Of a stretch of 64,000 nucleotides of DNA, positions 12,061-26,961 are shown piece after piece. Position 1 is the first letter of the stretch; each line of letters begins with the position of its first letter. This stretch comes from Caprimulgus europaeus (lineage: Eukaryota > Chordata > Aves > Caprimulgiformes > Caprimulgidae), in assembly GCA_907165065.1 (NCBI GenBank), contig OU015532.1, positions 31,500,339-31,564,338 on the forward strand, written 5' to 3'. The position numbers and the translations under genes are program-made. The notes under the pieces are model-generated. The model had not been told where the DNA came from and ran no database searches. It worked only from the letters and a program-made list of their open reading frames with translations.

Positions 12061-15000
12061 AGCAGCCTACCCTACAGTTATAACCACTATCAGCCGAGTC
12101 CCCTGGTAAAGAAAATAAACCAGCTGTAGACACTGAAGGAAAAGTTTCAAAGAGAAGATCTCATGCATCAGGCTGTCTGGTCTCTGTCAGGGTTTGTCTG
12201 TGTCCACACAAATGCAAGCAGTGATGTGAAAGAAGAAGAGCGGCAAGCCAGTTGCCAGTAAGTAATTTTCTTTAGTGGTAGCAAAAAGATTGGCTGCCGG
12301 GGGAATCAACTTAGATATTGACTCCTGTGGGGGCTTGTTAGGTTATACAGCAGACATCCTGCAAAAACCTTGAATAACAAACAAGCCTGGCAGGCAGAAA
12401 TCATTATGATGCCTGTGGCTGCTCTAACCAGTCTCTTCTAGCAGGGTCATTTGGTGGGATACTATAAAGAGCATGAAAGGGATTTAGAAGAGCTATGTTG
12501 CCTAGAAACTGACTGAGCCTTTATACAGGGGGAAAATTTCTACACTCAAAACTCTTCAAAGCCTTTTCTGTTTTTAGTATGCTACAGACTGTATTTTGGA
12601 TTCAGATTCCAAACATTTTTGGGGATGCTGCAAGAGATCGGTTGTTTGTAAAAGTTGCTTGATACAAATTTCATGAATGTAAAATCCATTGATTCCAGAA
12701 AGCCTTACATGAAAGGCTTGAAAGAAAAACATTTCTACATTTTATGCCTGTTCTAAATCTGATTTGCACTTTCTGTCTCATTTTTGTCGTTAGTCAGTTT
12801 AAAGGCCTGCATCAATGATTCAGCCATTTGCAAAGTGACAGGAGTGGCACGCAAAGACACAAATAGATTAAAGTTTCTGCAGCTACATAGATCTAGATTA
12901 ATGACTGCTGTGTTTCTTATAAATGTGCTCCTCACAAGATTCTCAGACAACAGCAAATATAAAATATCCTGTTTTTAAAAACCATAAAAACATAAAGAAC
13001 ATACTGAAATTACTTTAAATTAGAATTTAAATAATTATATATTCTTTTCTGCTATTCTTTAAATTGTACCTGTAAGGACCATAGAGAATGGGCACACAAA
13101 CATAGCAAGGGTAAACTACCTTCTCCTGGCTTAACTTCCAGTGCTATTGAACCAGTTCTTGAAATACTCTCAGGCAAAGTTCCCCCTAGAATTTAACATT
13201 GTTTTACCTGACTAAATGCTAAGCAGGGACTGAGAGCTTTCTGTTTCAGGGAACTGAGCTGAAGTGGGAAACAGAGACCACTCAGAAGTTATGAACTTCT
13301 AAATGTGAATTATGTAAGTAGATGTTACAAAAGCGAAATTAAGACAAGCCCAGTGAAAGAGTGCTCTTTTCTCCAGTATCCTCTGAAAACATGCACTTAA
13401 AAATATATATTCTATGTCGAGTAAAGGAAAATTTGCATATGGAAACTGGGATGTTCTTTCATTTTACCCAAAACATACAAACATACACAATGGAGTTTTC
13501 TCCAATACCCTTTCCTTCCAAGGAAAAGAATTTTGTAAGCTCTCATAAGACATTTAGACTATGAAGGTAAGTTACACTGATGGAGGAAAGACATGTATTG
13601 CAACAAAAATATATAGATATAATAATATCTGCCAAGATATGTTGTTAAATAAAAGCATTTCATAAAATCCCTCTGCTTATATAGAGCATTGTGGTCCATC
13701 AGGTTCAAGATCCTCTCTATTAAGGGTGAGGAAACCTTGAAGTAGGCCTTCTTGGGGAGGTATTTCATTTTATCAGTGTTTGTATCTGAATCACCTTAAG
13801 ACTATCTGGAGATTTTTTTTATTTAAAGAAAGTTCTCACTTTGTTTATAGCTTTAATATACTTTATGTATCATCTCTATTTCTCTCTAGGTTAATCTTGT
13901 TTTAACCAGACACTACGAATTTTACAAAAGTATTCATGTTCTTATGGTTACTTTCCCCAGAATATGCAGCTTGAGGTTGATTCTAGAAGTAATTCCTAAG
14001 CAAGTAAAACTTGTTCCCTTCATCAAAATTTGCTGTCAAAGCATTTAGATTTTAAACAGTAGGCTTTCTCTCTTTTTAGCTCAACAAAATAGATTACTTT
14101 GCTGGCATATCTGCCTTGTGCATGGCTGGGAGAGAAATATATCTGATGCTTTGTAAATAACAGAAATTAGGTTCTTTTATAAGATTGAGAGAACTTTCAA
14201 GTTCCAACTTAAGTCTTGGGGTTGCCTGACAGATTCCACTTTAGTTGCTGGAATATTAGTTTGATAAACAAATCATTTCACTACTTTAGAATCTAATTGT
14301 TTTTTTCTTTGAGAAGAGAGAATGAATTATCTCAAGAATAATTCATTTCAAAAATTAATTGTCAGGAGATATTTAAATATCTGTTCTTTGATCAAGTGCA
14401 CACTCATTTTTTTTTCCTATTTGTCTGGAAATGAAGATAGCAAATTACACAACTGATCTGGATTCCCAGTTTGATACTAAATATATAGACCATTGTGAGA
14501 ATGGCAGTACCTTAAAATTTTTGAAAACTTCAGCCCTGCTTCATTATCACATGGTCTGTTAATGCAGCTTCAAATACAAGTATTTATTTTAAAAAATATT
14601 ATAGAGAAATCATATCCCACAGATTAATATGTTATAAAGGGATATAAATTATAAATGTTATTAACAAGCTTTTAATATACAACTGAATATGAAAAAGCAT
14701 GCCTGGTTTATACTTGTACATACTGTGATTTGGCATGAAATTTGGGTAATTGTGCATACAAGTGATGAGAGGAAAAACCTTCATACACGTATTGTATGTC
14801 AATAGGCATGAAGTCAGGCACAATTTTAATGAAATAGTGAACAATGCTCAAGTTTAAAGATTGGAGAGTTGGTTTTGGTTTTGATAAGGATTTGATATTT
14901 TTATTTCCCATGAGAAAATATGGCATCTATGACTTGTTTCTTTTCATTCACAGTTTGTATTACTACAACATTAGATAGTTATCAAAAAGAAATTTAATAT

Positions 15001-17931
15001 AACTAATTTGTATTTTGCTTACAGAAAATTGTTTTATTGTTTTGCAATAAAATGAAATTGCAATTTTCTGTTCTTGTTTAGAATACTTGAGAATATATTG
15101 GGCAAAAACATCAGAAATTTGCCCAATGGCAAGCTCAGAGACATCAGTAAAACCTTCTGTAAGACCTTTCACTCTGTTCAGAAAAATAGTCTAAATAAAT
15201 TATAATGTAAAAGGAAAAGAGCAGAAATTATACACTTTGCAGCAGTACATGTGATTTAGGTATGTTGTATAGCTTATCAAATTGTGTTAAGGCAGCAGTA
15301 AGTATGATGAACTGAAAGTGGCCCATTTTCTATGCCTAGGTTAAGAGGTTCCCTAAATCCAATGGGCAACTAACATTCAAATGTGTATAAACGCACCAAG
15401 TCATAGAAATGGAATATCACTCTAGAACAGAGGACATTTAAAAATTGCCCCTAGAAGGGTAAAAAGTCAGGGGCCACTGATTTCAAATAGGCCTTTCCTT
15501 TAAGCCATCTAGATTGCTTACTTCTCAAATACTGAGTTATAGAGGAATTCCTGCTGCCCACATTCACCTATAACCTCAGAGTATTATGACCTTAGATATT
15601 TTTGCAGATGTTTCAGGTCTGTTCCATTTAACGTTCATCATTACTGATTATTTCTGCCATGCTCTCAAAGCAGAATAAACTACTTTGACTCCAGAGTATT
15701 TTTCCTCTGCGACAAACTGAAAGATATTCACCTTTCCCAGTGTCATGCGTGTACCAAAAGTCACTAAATATCATACTGCCCTAGACTTGTTTTGTTTGAC
15801 CAAGGGAGCACTGCAGAGGAAAAAAAAAACCCCAAAGATTCAGACTAGGAAAGTAGAATACATAGCACTCTTTGTATCAAGTAGGCTCTGTGGCTAATAA
15901 CATTGCTATTAGATACAGGTCACTTGCTCAGAGGGAATAAGGAACACTTTCATTCAGGCAGTCAGCTGAAGCAGACTGCAAACTTAAGGGAAAGAGAACT
16001 GCAAGCTTGGCTTTAAATCAGCTTCATTTTCCAACAGACTTTGAAGTGCCTCATTCTAAAACATCTTTAATAATCAATATATGAATCTGAAAATTAACTA
16101 TATAGATAGTTTATCTATTGGTTTGTTTTGATTTATTTTTGTTGGTTCTGTTTTTCAACATGTGATAAAATTTATAGCTAAATGACATTCAAGACATTGT
16201 GAGCTCTTGTATGAGAACCTTATGTCAAAAACACTATAATTCTTTTTTCTCCAGAAACTGTGTGAGATTTTTTTTTCAGTTTAAGACTCTGACTTCTAAA
16301 AAATCAGAACTGAACTGTTCATTTTTAAACAGTCTCAAACTATAGGTTTCTGAAGATCCCCAGCCCATGCCCAAGCTCAAGAAGCATCAGGATGCTCTTT
16401 CTGTTTCACTGACCAATGTTTTATAAACCATAAAGACAAATTATTCCTTTTTATTCTCACATTGTACAACAAATTTTGAATACCTATGAATCTTAGGAGG
16501 CCTCCAGAGTCCTTCACTCTCTGATCATACCATACTTGTGTTGAGTGTTAACCTGACATAGACTCTCATAAACCTTAAATAATTTGAATTCACTGATCTT
16601 CCTTTGACTTGCCAGTGATATGAGTCTGAAAGACCATACACTCATCAGAGTTTTTAATACAGTGGTAGTTTTTATGGACAAGATTATATTGTGAAAAAGC
16701 TGACATTTACCAACTTGCATTACTTGCCAGGCTTCACCTTAGGGAAAAGCCAAAGCATGTCAGTAGTGACTTTCTATATTCCTGCCACACAAACTATCAC
16801 CAAAATTAAATTTCTCATAGTGAAGGTATGAATGAAAGGATATTTTACAGTGCAAATATGTAATTTATATTCTTTCAATTTTTTAATTCAATTTCAATTT
16901 TCAAATATCAAATCAATGTCTTTTATTTTAAATCTCATAATTTTCCGATATTTAACTTGAGTTTAAGTAAAAGTTATTTTTTTCTTATATTGCCCTTTTT
17001 AGAAAAACCAAAAAAAACCCAAATGCAGTAAATTGAGAATTATAGCTTCTACTGAATTAACTAATTGCAATTTGAAGACAATTATGTTCATCATCTTAAA
17101 ATATCCCATCTTCAGTTCCAGGTGTTCCCACTGTACAGAAAGGTTTTACTGTGGTTTTTTGAGGAGTGGGTACTTTATTTCTAGATGACTGACAATTAAT
17201 TTGTCAGCCAGGAACTGTCTGTGCCAGAGAACAATAGACAAAGTCTTTGTTTTGCTTGTTTCTTTATTGTTCTGGAGTCCATTCCTGTCATCTTCCACCC
17301 ATTTTCCTATAGATAACTTAAGAATACACATTTTGAAAAGAATGCATGGAAGTTCTTTTGGAACACAAATGCTCCCTTTGGTATCAAGCCTTTGCTTTCC
17401 TGTTAAAGAAATGTTTTCATTCTTTTCAATGACTTTTTAGTTGGTCAGTTTCTATTTTTCTTTCTTCAGTACAAGGAATTCTTTCCAGTTAGTGTTTCCT
17501 AGTTTGCCCATCACATAGTCACTTTGTCTTAACTTTCATTCTAGGAATATTTTAGGTGGGTTTTCTGGTCTGCTTGAATGTTTGGTAGCTGTTGATCAAA
17601 TACATACTTCTTGTTCATTATTTATTTATTTGTTTGATTTGAGAAACACAAATTTTTCTTAATTAAATTCAATATGTGGCTCTCTCTTTCCTATTTGTAC
17701 TTCTGCAGGAAATTTTACCATTATAGTCTTCTTGAGGTCTTTTATTTTTCTAGACCTTACCTACTCTTACTATTCTTTCTCTCAACTGAGCTTTTTCTGA
17801 CTGTGTGATGGACTTGCATTTATCTGCTAGATTCTAATAATAGATATCTCAAAATGTGTATGTTCTTGATCAATCTTATTAGCTTCTCTTATGTGTCAAG
17901 GATATGAGTTATATGGTTTTATATATCAATT

Positions 17932-17957
17932 TGTGTGTGTGTATATATATATATATA
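17932..17957. repeat. (TG)n(TA)n microsatellite
   Basis: A TG dinucleotide run passes directly into a TA run. A degenerate AT-rich flank continues to about 17990. Confidence 0.9.
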
Positions 17958-20705
17958 AATATAAATGTGTATGCATATGTATACATGTGAAATGAAGCAC
18001 ATCGGGTAAATCAAACAACTTCACTGAACTTTAACAAAACAATGCTTTTTTTTGAGAAATGCATAAGACATAAACAAATCCTTTTTTTAAAGGCATGATT
18101 GTTTTTTAAGGAAGAAATTATACCTATTTCAAGGTATTTTGAACAAGAGGACTGTGTGTTTCTTTGGTCCTACTTTCTTCATTTGTTTCGCTTGTGACCA
18201 TTGTCTCTTGGTTTATAGTCCAAGATTTCAAATTAAAGAGTCTTACCAAATATTTTATGAAGAATGCAGACAGACATAAAAGTTCATTTCTCCAAACATA
18301 ATATTAAAATACCCCCTATAATATGTTAAACAAGACAGAAGTAAGAAAACCTCCATTCCAAGATCTGAGTTAACACATGTGGAGGTAGTAAATATGATAT
18401 CTTCACAGTTATTTGTGGGCTTGTAAACTTGGGAGAAGATTGATCTTCTAAGAATTTCTTAGTCTAGTTTGAGTATAATGTGCAATTAAATAGAAAACTA
18501 AGATCTAAACATTACTCATGCATGAGATGCGTGAAAAATACAAAAAAGTAGAGACTAAAAATTCAGTAAAAGCAACGCAAGATTTCACTAATTTTTTAAA
18601 AAGGAAATACTTTTTTGCATCTTTATTGAATCTTATGCCCAACATGCGTGTTAAAAATTCACCTCAGGGCAGAATCGAAGTTTTGTTCTTTGGTTAGTTG
18701 CCTAACTACTGTAATTCTTCTAACTAAAGTTAACTGCTTCTTGAATTTAAGACACTTCCATACAATCTGGTATTTTGATGATGATATAAATTCTCCAGCA
18801 ACTACTGAGTGTTTTAGCTCTGTTGTATTGACTACTTCCATATCAAAAGTTTCTAATAATTTACACTGAAAAATAGTTTGCATGTTGGTTTGAAATATTC
18901 ACTTGTCCTGCAAATTAATAGAGGGACAAGTGACGAGTTGAACCCATGGTCCAGGCACTATGCATAAAGAAGTTCAGAAGTAAAGTAACTACCAAAGAAA
19001 AAATATTTAACTAGGTCAGTAAACATTTCATTTCTAATCAACAATGACATGCATTTCTACATGCTTTTCCACAATTCAAGCTTTTTGCTTTAAAAAAGAT
19101 ATTGCACATTGCAAAGTGGACTGTTGCTAGGATCCCAGAATTAAACAAATGGAACCAACATTCAGGAAAGTCATATAAAAGGGGTTCTGTTAACACTTAC
19201 CACAAGATGAATGGAGGATAACAAAATAGTCTCAGCCCACATAAAACAGAAGAAGAAAAAAACCAAGACAAGTAACTTTTCACTTTAAAGTTGTTGACAA
19301 ATGATAAGCATTCTTTTGTAGTGTAAATAGAAGTGGAAATAAAAGTGGAAAATTGCAGTTTTAACTCTGACATGTACAGTCTATAACAAGTTTTAAACTA
19401 AAAATTGATGCTTCTCAAAATTATTTTTATATTTAGAAATATAATTATTTGAAAATTCTAGCTATAAAGCTTCCTAAAGCTGTGTGTATTTTGTGTTACA
19501 TATTCACAGTGTTTCTGTCATGAGTAAGGAAAAGAGCTTTCAGACAAATGATTACTGAGTTCTATCCTAGTAAATTTGTTCTGTTTGGTTTTAATTTTTG
19601 TTTAATAAAAGAGGGATTTTTAATGGCTAAATCCATAATAGAATGTCTGAGCAATTACAAGTGTAATTGGCGTTTCCTTTTCTTGTATTTTCGTCTTTAT
19701 GTAAATTAATGATCTAATAAATCTAAAAATTATAGATTTGACTACCAATCTGCCTTTTCCTCCTTTGTAGATTACGTGGTTGTTATTTGGTGTATAATTT
19801 TACAGTAACTCCTGTTTGAAAATACATTTGGACCAAACTGCAGTGAGCATGAAGTAGGAGGATGATTAGAGAGAAATATGCTGAAGTATTCATAGAACAA
19901 CTGAAAATTGAGACAGTATACTGCAGGCTTTGATTAGACACAGTGGATTTTCTTCTGGCTGTATGGGTGAACTAGTTTGTAGTCTTTTTCTGTTGTCAGC
20001 TGTTCAGTGTTTTTCATTAAATACAGTAGCATTCTGCCTGGCATGCCTTTGCTGAAACATTGTCTTTCATAGAACATTCAACGATTTTGGCATTTGCTAC
20101 TGTTTTGCATGTTGGTAGTTAATATTCAAAGGGAAATATTAAGCTGGACCATTCTTGACAGATATTAGGGAATATAATAATTCAAATACTAGGGAATTGT
20201 AATGTAAATTCTTCCAAGTTTTGAAACTATTGCACTTCCAGAATATAATCAATTCTCAGTGTTTATCATCAGGTTACATTTTAGAATATTTAGTTTACAA
20301 ACTCATGCCATGAAAATGATAAGACTAGAATTACAATGTCTGTACATAGCAGTTGTAGACTTATTCTTCTTTCACAAATTTGTCTAGTCACTTTCTAAAT
20401 CCATGGAGCTGTTACTGCAACAAACTACACTAAGGTGTAGCTCATCTGGTGTTCTACAGCTTCTTCATTCCTGTGCAATGACTGACTGTTTTGGAACTGC
20501 CCTTTCAACTTTAATTTTGTGCATTCCCCATATCCTCATACTGGGAGGACATAACAAACAGTAAATCCACTGTCAGTGTCTTTATGCCACTTATTACTCT
20601 ATAAACTCTACCATATTCTTTCCTTACTCATCTTTTTTTCTATACCAAAAATTCCTGTTTCAATACCCCTTACACAGAAACTTTGATTATCCTTATCCAT
20701 CTTCT

Positions 20706-20708
20706 TTA

Positions 20709-20742
<34 letters not shown>
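20706..20742. repeat. (TA)n followed by poly(T)
   Basis: About ten TA units are followed by about 18 T. The tract gives a spurious Lys/Tyr/Ile-rich minus-strand frame. Confidence 0.9.
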
Positions 20743-20745
<3 letters not shown>

Positions 20746-21791
20746 GTATTCTGTCATTTCCTTTGAGACAGAGAACTCTAAACTGCACACAGAGTTCTAG
20801 AAGTGGCTGTGAAGATTGTATGCAGTGGCATAATATTTTATATATTCCTTTCTTAGTAAATTTGGGGTATTTCTACGGTAACTATAGATACTTCTGTCAC
20901 GTCTGAAATTTTCAAGTCAAGTTTGCTGCTATTGCAACTGATATAAAATGCATTAATTTCACTACCAGAGTGAAATAATATCTAATTTTGTATTTAGAAA
21001 AATTAGGAAAGAGGAATGTTAAAAGGAGGCAAAATGCCAGAGATATTTCCTGAATAAGTTCAACTTTCATACCTGACTAAAATCCACAATTTTATTTTGC
21101 CAGTAACCTAGAAGAGTTGCTAGTGGGGACACATAATATGTAGCGTAAATATGTTCTTTTAAAATAATCAAAGGTTATAATGTTCAAAAGTGTAGATCAG
21201 TAGGCATTTATAATACTTAAAATGAACATGTTTTACTAGTTAATATTGAACAAGAGATTTTTTTTTTAAATTACTATTTTCCAGATTTGTCTGTTCCTGA
21301 GCTTTATGAGAACTTTTAAGTCACCTGTGTCATGTTCTGCAAACCTTATGTCTATCGTGACTAAAGGACTGAGGAGTATTCAGGTGCAAAACTTATTAAT
21401 TTTAAATTATAGTTGAAGGACTCAAAAATATACCAATATTAAAAAGAGGTATATATACAATTTAGGTCTCATCATCTGCATAATAAATAAGACTGTAAAT
21501 ATATTTTTCCTCACAAATTTCCAAGCATTGTTATGCCTATTTTACAGTTATGCAATCAAAATCCAGGAATATATAGATTGTCAGACATCTGTACAAGCCT
21601 CTTGTCAATAAGGCTTATTCGCCTCCCAGAGATAATTTCATTTGATATGTAGGTATGCTAACATAAAGACAGATAGGTATATATGGCATAGATATATATA
21701 TACACATAGGTATATAACATGTTATGATTTCATGAACCTTTGTGTAGCAACATTCTCTGATAGATAATGTCCTCATGACTTCATCACTTGA

Positions 21792-21832
21792 TTTTTTTTT
21801 TTTTTTTAAGCAGAAACATTGTTCTGTATGAC

Positions 21833-21858
<26 letters not shown>
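21792..21858. repeat. Two poly(T) tracts (T16 and T26) 25 bp apart
   Basis: T16 at 21792-21807 and T26 at 21833-21858 flank a 25-bp unique spacer. The origin is unclear. No retroposed gene body was seen next to either tract. Confidence 0.85.
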
Positions 21859-21863
<5 letters not shown>

Positions 21864-24800
21864 GCCTGTGTGTGTAGGCTGTGGATAAATATTAGCGAAC
21901 ATGTTAGAGGGGCAATAGTATGGTCAAAAGTCAGCTGCTATGCAAGTTCTTGTCCTGTCAATCCATCTTAGTCACCATTTCAGTTAAATTTAATGAGATT
22001 TAATTTGAATAGGAATAAATGAGATTTTGTTTAAATGAAAAACAAATGAGATAGATAGTTGTCATGACACTAAAGGATAGCAGGAGAACAGAACAGGACA
22101 GATTCTAAGCAGATCAAAAGAGAAAATACTTTCTCAGTTAAAAGATTCTCTTGTCTTTTCCGCTTTTGATGTTGTTGTTGATGGAAATTGCTCTTCGTTA
22201 TCCACCAGTAAAGAGATTGCAAAGTTAAATATTCTGGTCACATTTTTGGTTTACATGATCAAAGAATAGAACCTGTTCTGTTTTGCTCTAACTGCAATAT
22301 GGAAAAAAAAAAAAATCTTTAGTAACAGAAGCGGATGGTATGATTAAGATGGAATTTTATGTCAAAAATAAGTGTCTTTATTGGATTGATAATGTTTCTC
22401 CCCACTTTTACTCATATCAGAGATTCTGAAAATACTAAGTAAATTCAAGTGTGCTCTTTCATGCCCTTTGCTTTTTCCTGAAACTAACCTATGCACATAC
22501 TACTCTCTGTAAGTTTGGGTTTTGTTTTGTTTTGTTTAATTGTTTGTTTTTAAATACACAGCAAATGAACTTTTTGTATTCAAAGACTTATGTCAAACTA
22601 ATGGTTTCTACAAAAGATATCTCCTCTCCACCTGAAAACCTACTTTTCTTCAGTGGGAAAAAGCAACTCTTTTCTACTTCAAAGCCAAACTGTTCCCCTT
22701 TCTTGTCTTTAAGATTTGTAGTATGTATTGATAAAAAGTCTGGAGAGGAACAGAATTTTGATGCTTTCAAGTAATAGTTTGGCCAATTATGCTCTGCTAT
22801 CTTGGTTTCACTTTCCTACATCTGAATATGCCAGTCTTCAAATAAAAGGGCATGTCTTACATTTCTCAGTCCTGCCCATGGGATCAAAGGAAGAAGGATT
22901 AGCTGAACATCATAAAAGCCTAAGGAATATCCAAATATCTCTCTGGCACTACATTTGAGAGAGATTAGGATGCTCTCAATATCAATGAATAATCAATAAA
23001 TATATTCATATCAATGAGGTCAGAATTATAAATTATGTTTACACAAATGATCTTAATTCTAATAAATATCACAGTCTTTTTCTCAATATTTGTCTTTCTT
23101 GTTAAAAGTGTTTTCTTACTGCATGGACCAGCAGCCTTTTTTACTGCTGTTTCACTCTTCCATGAAATAGCTCTGCCACCTTTCTTCACAATTCCTGAAT
23201 ATTTAGAGGAATAACATTGGGAAGGAGTTCAGTATGGGAACCTTTCTCATCTTTCTGGTTCCTGCCTATCTGAATGCCTGAATGCACTCTTCTACTGTTC
23301 AGAAGCAGAACATAAACAAATTCTAAATGACACCAGTATAGTATTTCTTTCTTGTCCCATCACATGTCATCATTGTATGTACTGCTTTTTTGATGCTAAG
23401 AGGGTATCTTTGGAGTTGCACTTTTTTCTGTTACATAGGCTGGCTGACACAATTATTTATATTTATTGTTCACTGTCTGAACACACTGTAAACGAGTTTG
23501 TAATGATGGAGATACCCCAGTGTGGTTAGAAGAGATTTGAAATCTGTAAAGTGAGGTAATTTTTTTGATAGAGCAGGTGATATAGTTAGAAAAAACAGAC
23601 AAATTTTTAGATAAATTGCCTTTTCTCTAGGTCTGACAAAGTAACAGTAAATTTCAAGGTAAAAACAGAATGCGACGATTTCTCTTAGTGTAAAAATAGA
23701 TGAATTTGTATATTCCTAATGATGTTTTCCCAAATCTGTCCCTGTCTCGCATACTGCTTTTTATCTGCTTCCCTATCTAATTTCTGAAATGTCCACAGTA
23801 ATGTTAGGAGAGTTATCTATCTACCTTTGAATGATAATTAAAGTTCATGTAAGCATTGATAATTTTATATTATCACTCATATTGACTTTAAAAAGTGCCC
23901 TAATGTGAAATATTTTTCACAATTTTCAGCATAGGATACTTTGTGGGGTTAAAAAGATGGTGCTTTGCACATTTCTCCCCTGGCACACCTAACATAATAA
24001 CAATTTTAATCTGGGTCAAAATTGGCCTGTGAATTGTCCTGAAGTCCTTTCTTTCATGATATAAAGAAAAGTGCACAGATGTTGTTTCATTTTGCAATGG
24101 AAATATTTCCTTTCCTTACCCATTAGAGTGAATTTAATTTACAGTTGAGACAGAACTTGATACATATACTTTCAGTACCTGCATACATTACCTTCCTCAT
24201 ATCATAAAACTGCACTACAACATTTCAGGAAAAGCTCCCCTGGAGGGTGATAACATAGTAAGTGCTTCTTAGTATCAGCTATTCGTTATCCCTCTGATTC
24301 AGATTACAACATTTTGAGCACTATTTTCAGGATGGCATAACTGTAGGAGTCTAATAGAAGTAAACATACTCAGAAAGAGTACGTTTTACTGCAGTTTAGT
24401 GTACTAAAGAGGTAACTAACCTGGACTACTGTAAGTCATGTCAAGAAGGACTGCAGTGAGCACTCTCTTATCAGAGAGAGTATGTATGGTGGAGTCACAC
24501 AGTTGCAGCTTCACTCCTCCAGAATACTAACATAGAATAATAGTACAACACAATACAGGGAAAAGTTTCAAACAATGTCCTGGGGAGTTTACAAGCTGCA
24601 TCAGATCATTAAGGCTGAGAGAGAGAACCAGTTCACAAGAATGTAAATCTTTTGTCAGACAGAATTCTGTGACAAAATTTGTGATATGCATATAAGAATA
24701 CAGGTGGTTCACTCTCTTCCCAATCAATTTACCAATGATTAGAACACAACAAATGACAGATTATGCTTTTACACTGAGCTATGTGCATCTGATGCAGCAT

Positions 24801-26877
24801 ACAGACAGACATAGAGCTCAGGGGAAAAAAAAAAAAAACAAACTAGAAAAAAATGTATGCTCTCTTTGCTCTTGCCACTGTATCTCAAGATCATCATCAA
24901 AAAGAGGCAAGAACAAAGTTTGAAAATGGCATATTCCTTCTTCTGTGTTCAAAGGAGAGCCTGCAAAATATCTGTACTGACATAAAGATAAGTTCTGAAA
25001 CCTTTCTTTAAGTTTCATAATTTTTGTTTGCTCTCTTGTATTTACTTTTAATTTTCTTTTTACCTCCTTTATCCCCTTTTGCTTAGTAAATAAATAAATA
25101 AATATTTTTTTAAAAGAAGAAAAGAAAGAGAGAGCTCTTATGGCAAAAAGGAAATAGGTAGAAAAGAAAACCTAAATCTTGAACCTAAAACTGAGGTAAA
25201 AATAAAATTTGTGGTGCTTTTCATTGCTATAAAAGTGGAAAAAGTCACTGAAGTACTTTGCTTCTCTATACAATTTTCCCTCCAAAGAGCCAAAGCTTTT
25301 AATATTTTTTTTTACTCACTTGAATGATAACTTTAAAAGCTGTATTTAAGCTTCCTAATGAAGTCCATTGCCTCTTTTTCTGTGGAGAAGAACAATTACA
25401 AAATCTAAAGTTTGCCTACTTTTTTTGTCCTCAAAGGTAGTCATCTCCTCATTTCCTTTTTCCTTCCTGTTCTCTTCAATAACAGAATCATAATGTCTCA
25501 TAGTCTACCTACACTTGCAAGCTTGGTTTGGTTTCTCTTTCCCCTGATAGCTGTACTACCAAAGGATTTGCCTTCTTAAATATTCTTTCTTTTAATCATT
25601 GCTTAATATGCAATACGTTCTTGACCATGAACTTACACATGAGTAATTACACTGTAATGCAGAGATAGACATAGTATCATCATAAGCAGATTTATTTTCA
25701 ATAGCCAAGGTATTATTTAATAAAGATAAGTTAGTTCAAAGAAACTATAGCCTCATAAAATTCAGGAGAAGACTTACAAGCCTGCATAAGATCTTAGCTA
25801 CTGCTGACTGTAAAAATAAGGTTTTTTTAAAGTGTCAAGTTTTTTTTTTGATACTCCATATATGAGGCCTGTTTATATGTACAGATATAGAAACTGACAT
25901 GGATAGATAAAGTTAACTCTAAAACCTGCAGATATTTCAGTTACACTCTTTTTTGAATTGTTGACATATCCAAACTGCATTTTTTTCAGGCAGGTAGCAC
26001 TGAGACTGCTTACTTGAAGGGATAGTTATGGGAGGAATAAAACCTTCTGAGACTGTGCATTTTTGATTCATCCTAGATCAACTTGTTTGTCTATTTTCTT
26101 TGCAGAAGATAAATGTGCATTCATTCCACAGACATTTCTACACTGTATGCTATTGTATTATGGAGAATGGAAAAATAAAGCTATGGAGAAAGGGCAAGTA
26201 GATAAATGGAAGCAGAAATTATTCTTTTAATTTGGTTAGGATATTTATAAATTATTTCCCTCTGCAATACTCATCTAAGTCTGCTCAGAGTATTTATGAT
26301 AATATCCTCACTGAGAAATTGACTATCTATGATTTTCATACCGGAAAAAGAAATACATAAATCTGCTAGGAGGTACTAACATGTCTTCTAGATCCAGATA
26401 TCTTTTGCATTGTCCTAAGTGTCAAATTTCTTCATTGTCACACATGAATCTGTAGAATAATCCAGTTACATTTTTTTTCCTGATCCAATTCTATAATTTC
26501 AACATTATTATTTAGATAGCAGATTATGTTAGAATACGAACTCCACCATATAATGCTAACAAATAGAGCAGGTAAGTATTGGAGTAAAGTGTTCCTATTT
26601 AGCTTTTTCCACCATAAATTTTAGGGAAATTAGTTCTCTGTACCAGTAATGTATTATAATGGGAGTGGCAACTGTTGAAATTTGTAGTGGTGACACCTAA
26701 TACCACTGTGCAAAGATCAGGCTGATAGAACTGTGAAACGACATGGTGATACCAATCAATCTACAAAGGAAGATGAACTTACCTGAAGTTAAGAAGCTAA
26801 CAGCCCACTCATTTCTAAGCCATTTAGCATCCTTATAACAGTCCCTTGTTTCTTTTTGGAGTTACTTGCAAGGTCGA

Positions 26878-26961
26878 TGTTGGTCTCTTCTCCCAAGCAA
26901 CAAGAGATAAGACAAGAGGAAATGAATTCAAGTTGTGCAAAGGGAAGTTTAGACTGGATAT
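26878..26961 (+). mobile_element. CR1 LINE fragment, left part (split by LTR)
   Basis: GGTCTCTTCTCCCAAGCAAC followed by a degenerate version of the CR1 coding tail, ending in AGACTGGATAT. The sequence breaks off where the solo LTR begins and resumes in register at 28096, so this and 28096-28325 are one CR1 copy. The 5' end is truncated, as usual for CR1. Confidence 0.92.
26957..26961. repeat. Target-site duplication GATAT (left)
   Basis: GATAT directly precedes the TG of the LTR and recurs at 28096-28100 directly after its terminal CA. The uninterrupted CR1 has GGATATTAGGAAAA here, which confirms that one GATAT copy was made by the insertion. Confidence 0.9.

Larger units (their letters stand above)
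12061..26877. other. Long unique gene-poor stretch
   Basis: About 14.8 kb with no recognisable gene, LINE or LTR. The composition is AT-rich throughout with scattered microsatellites and poly(T) tracts, listed separately. Open frames reach at most 107 codons (22451-22774, plus strand) and show no domain or homology I recognise. Very old unrecognisable repeats cannot be excluded. Confidence 0.6.

Noticed and set aside
12100..12270. Possible noncoding or coding exon ending at a donor-like GTAAGTAA (12258)
   Set aside because: No frame is open through to the donor and no acceptor pairs convincingly with it. A donor-like octamer alone is weak evidence.
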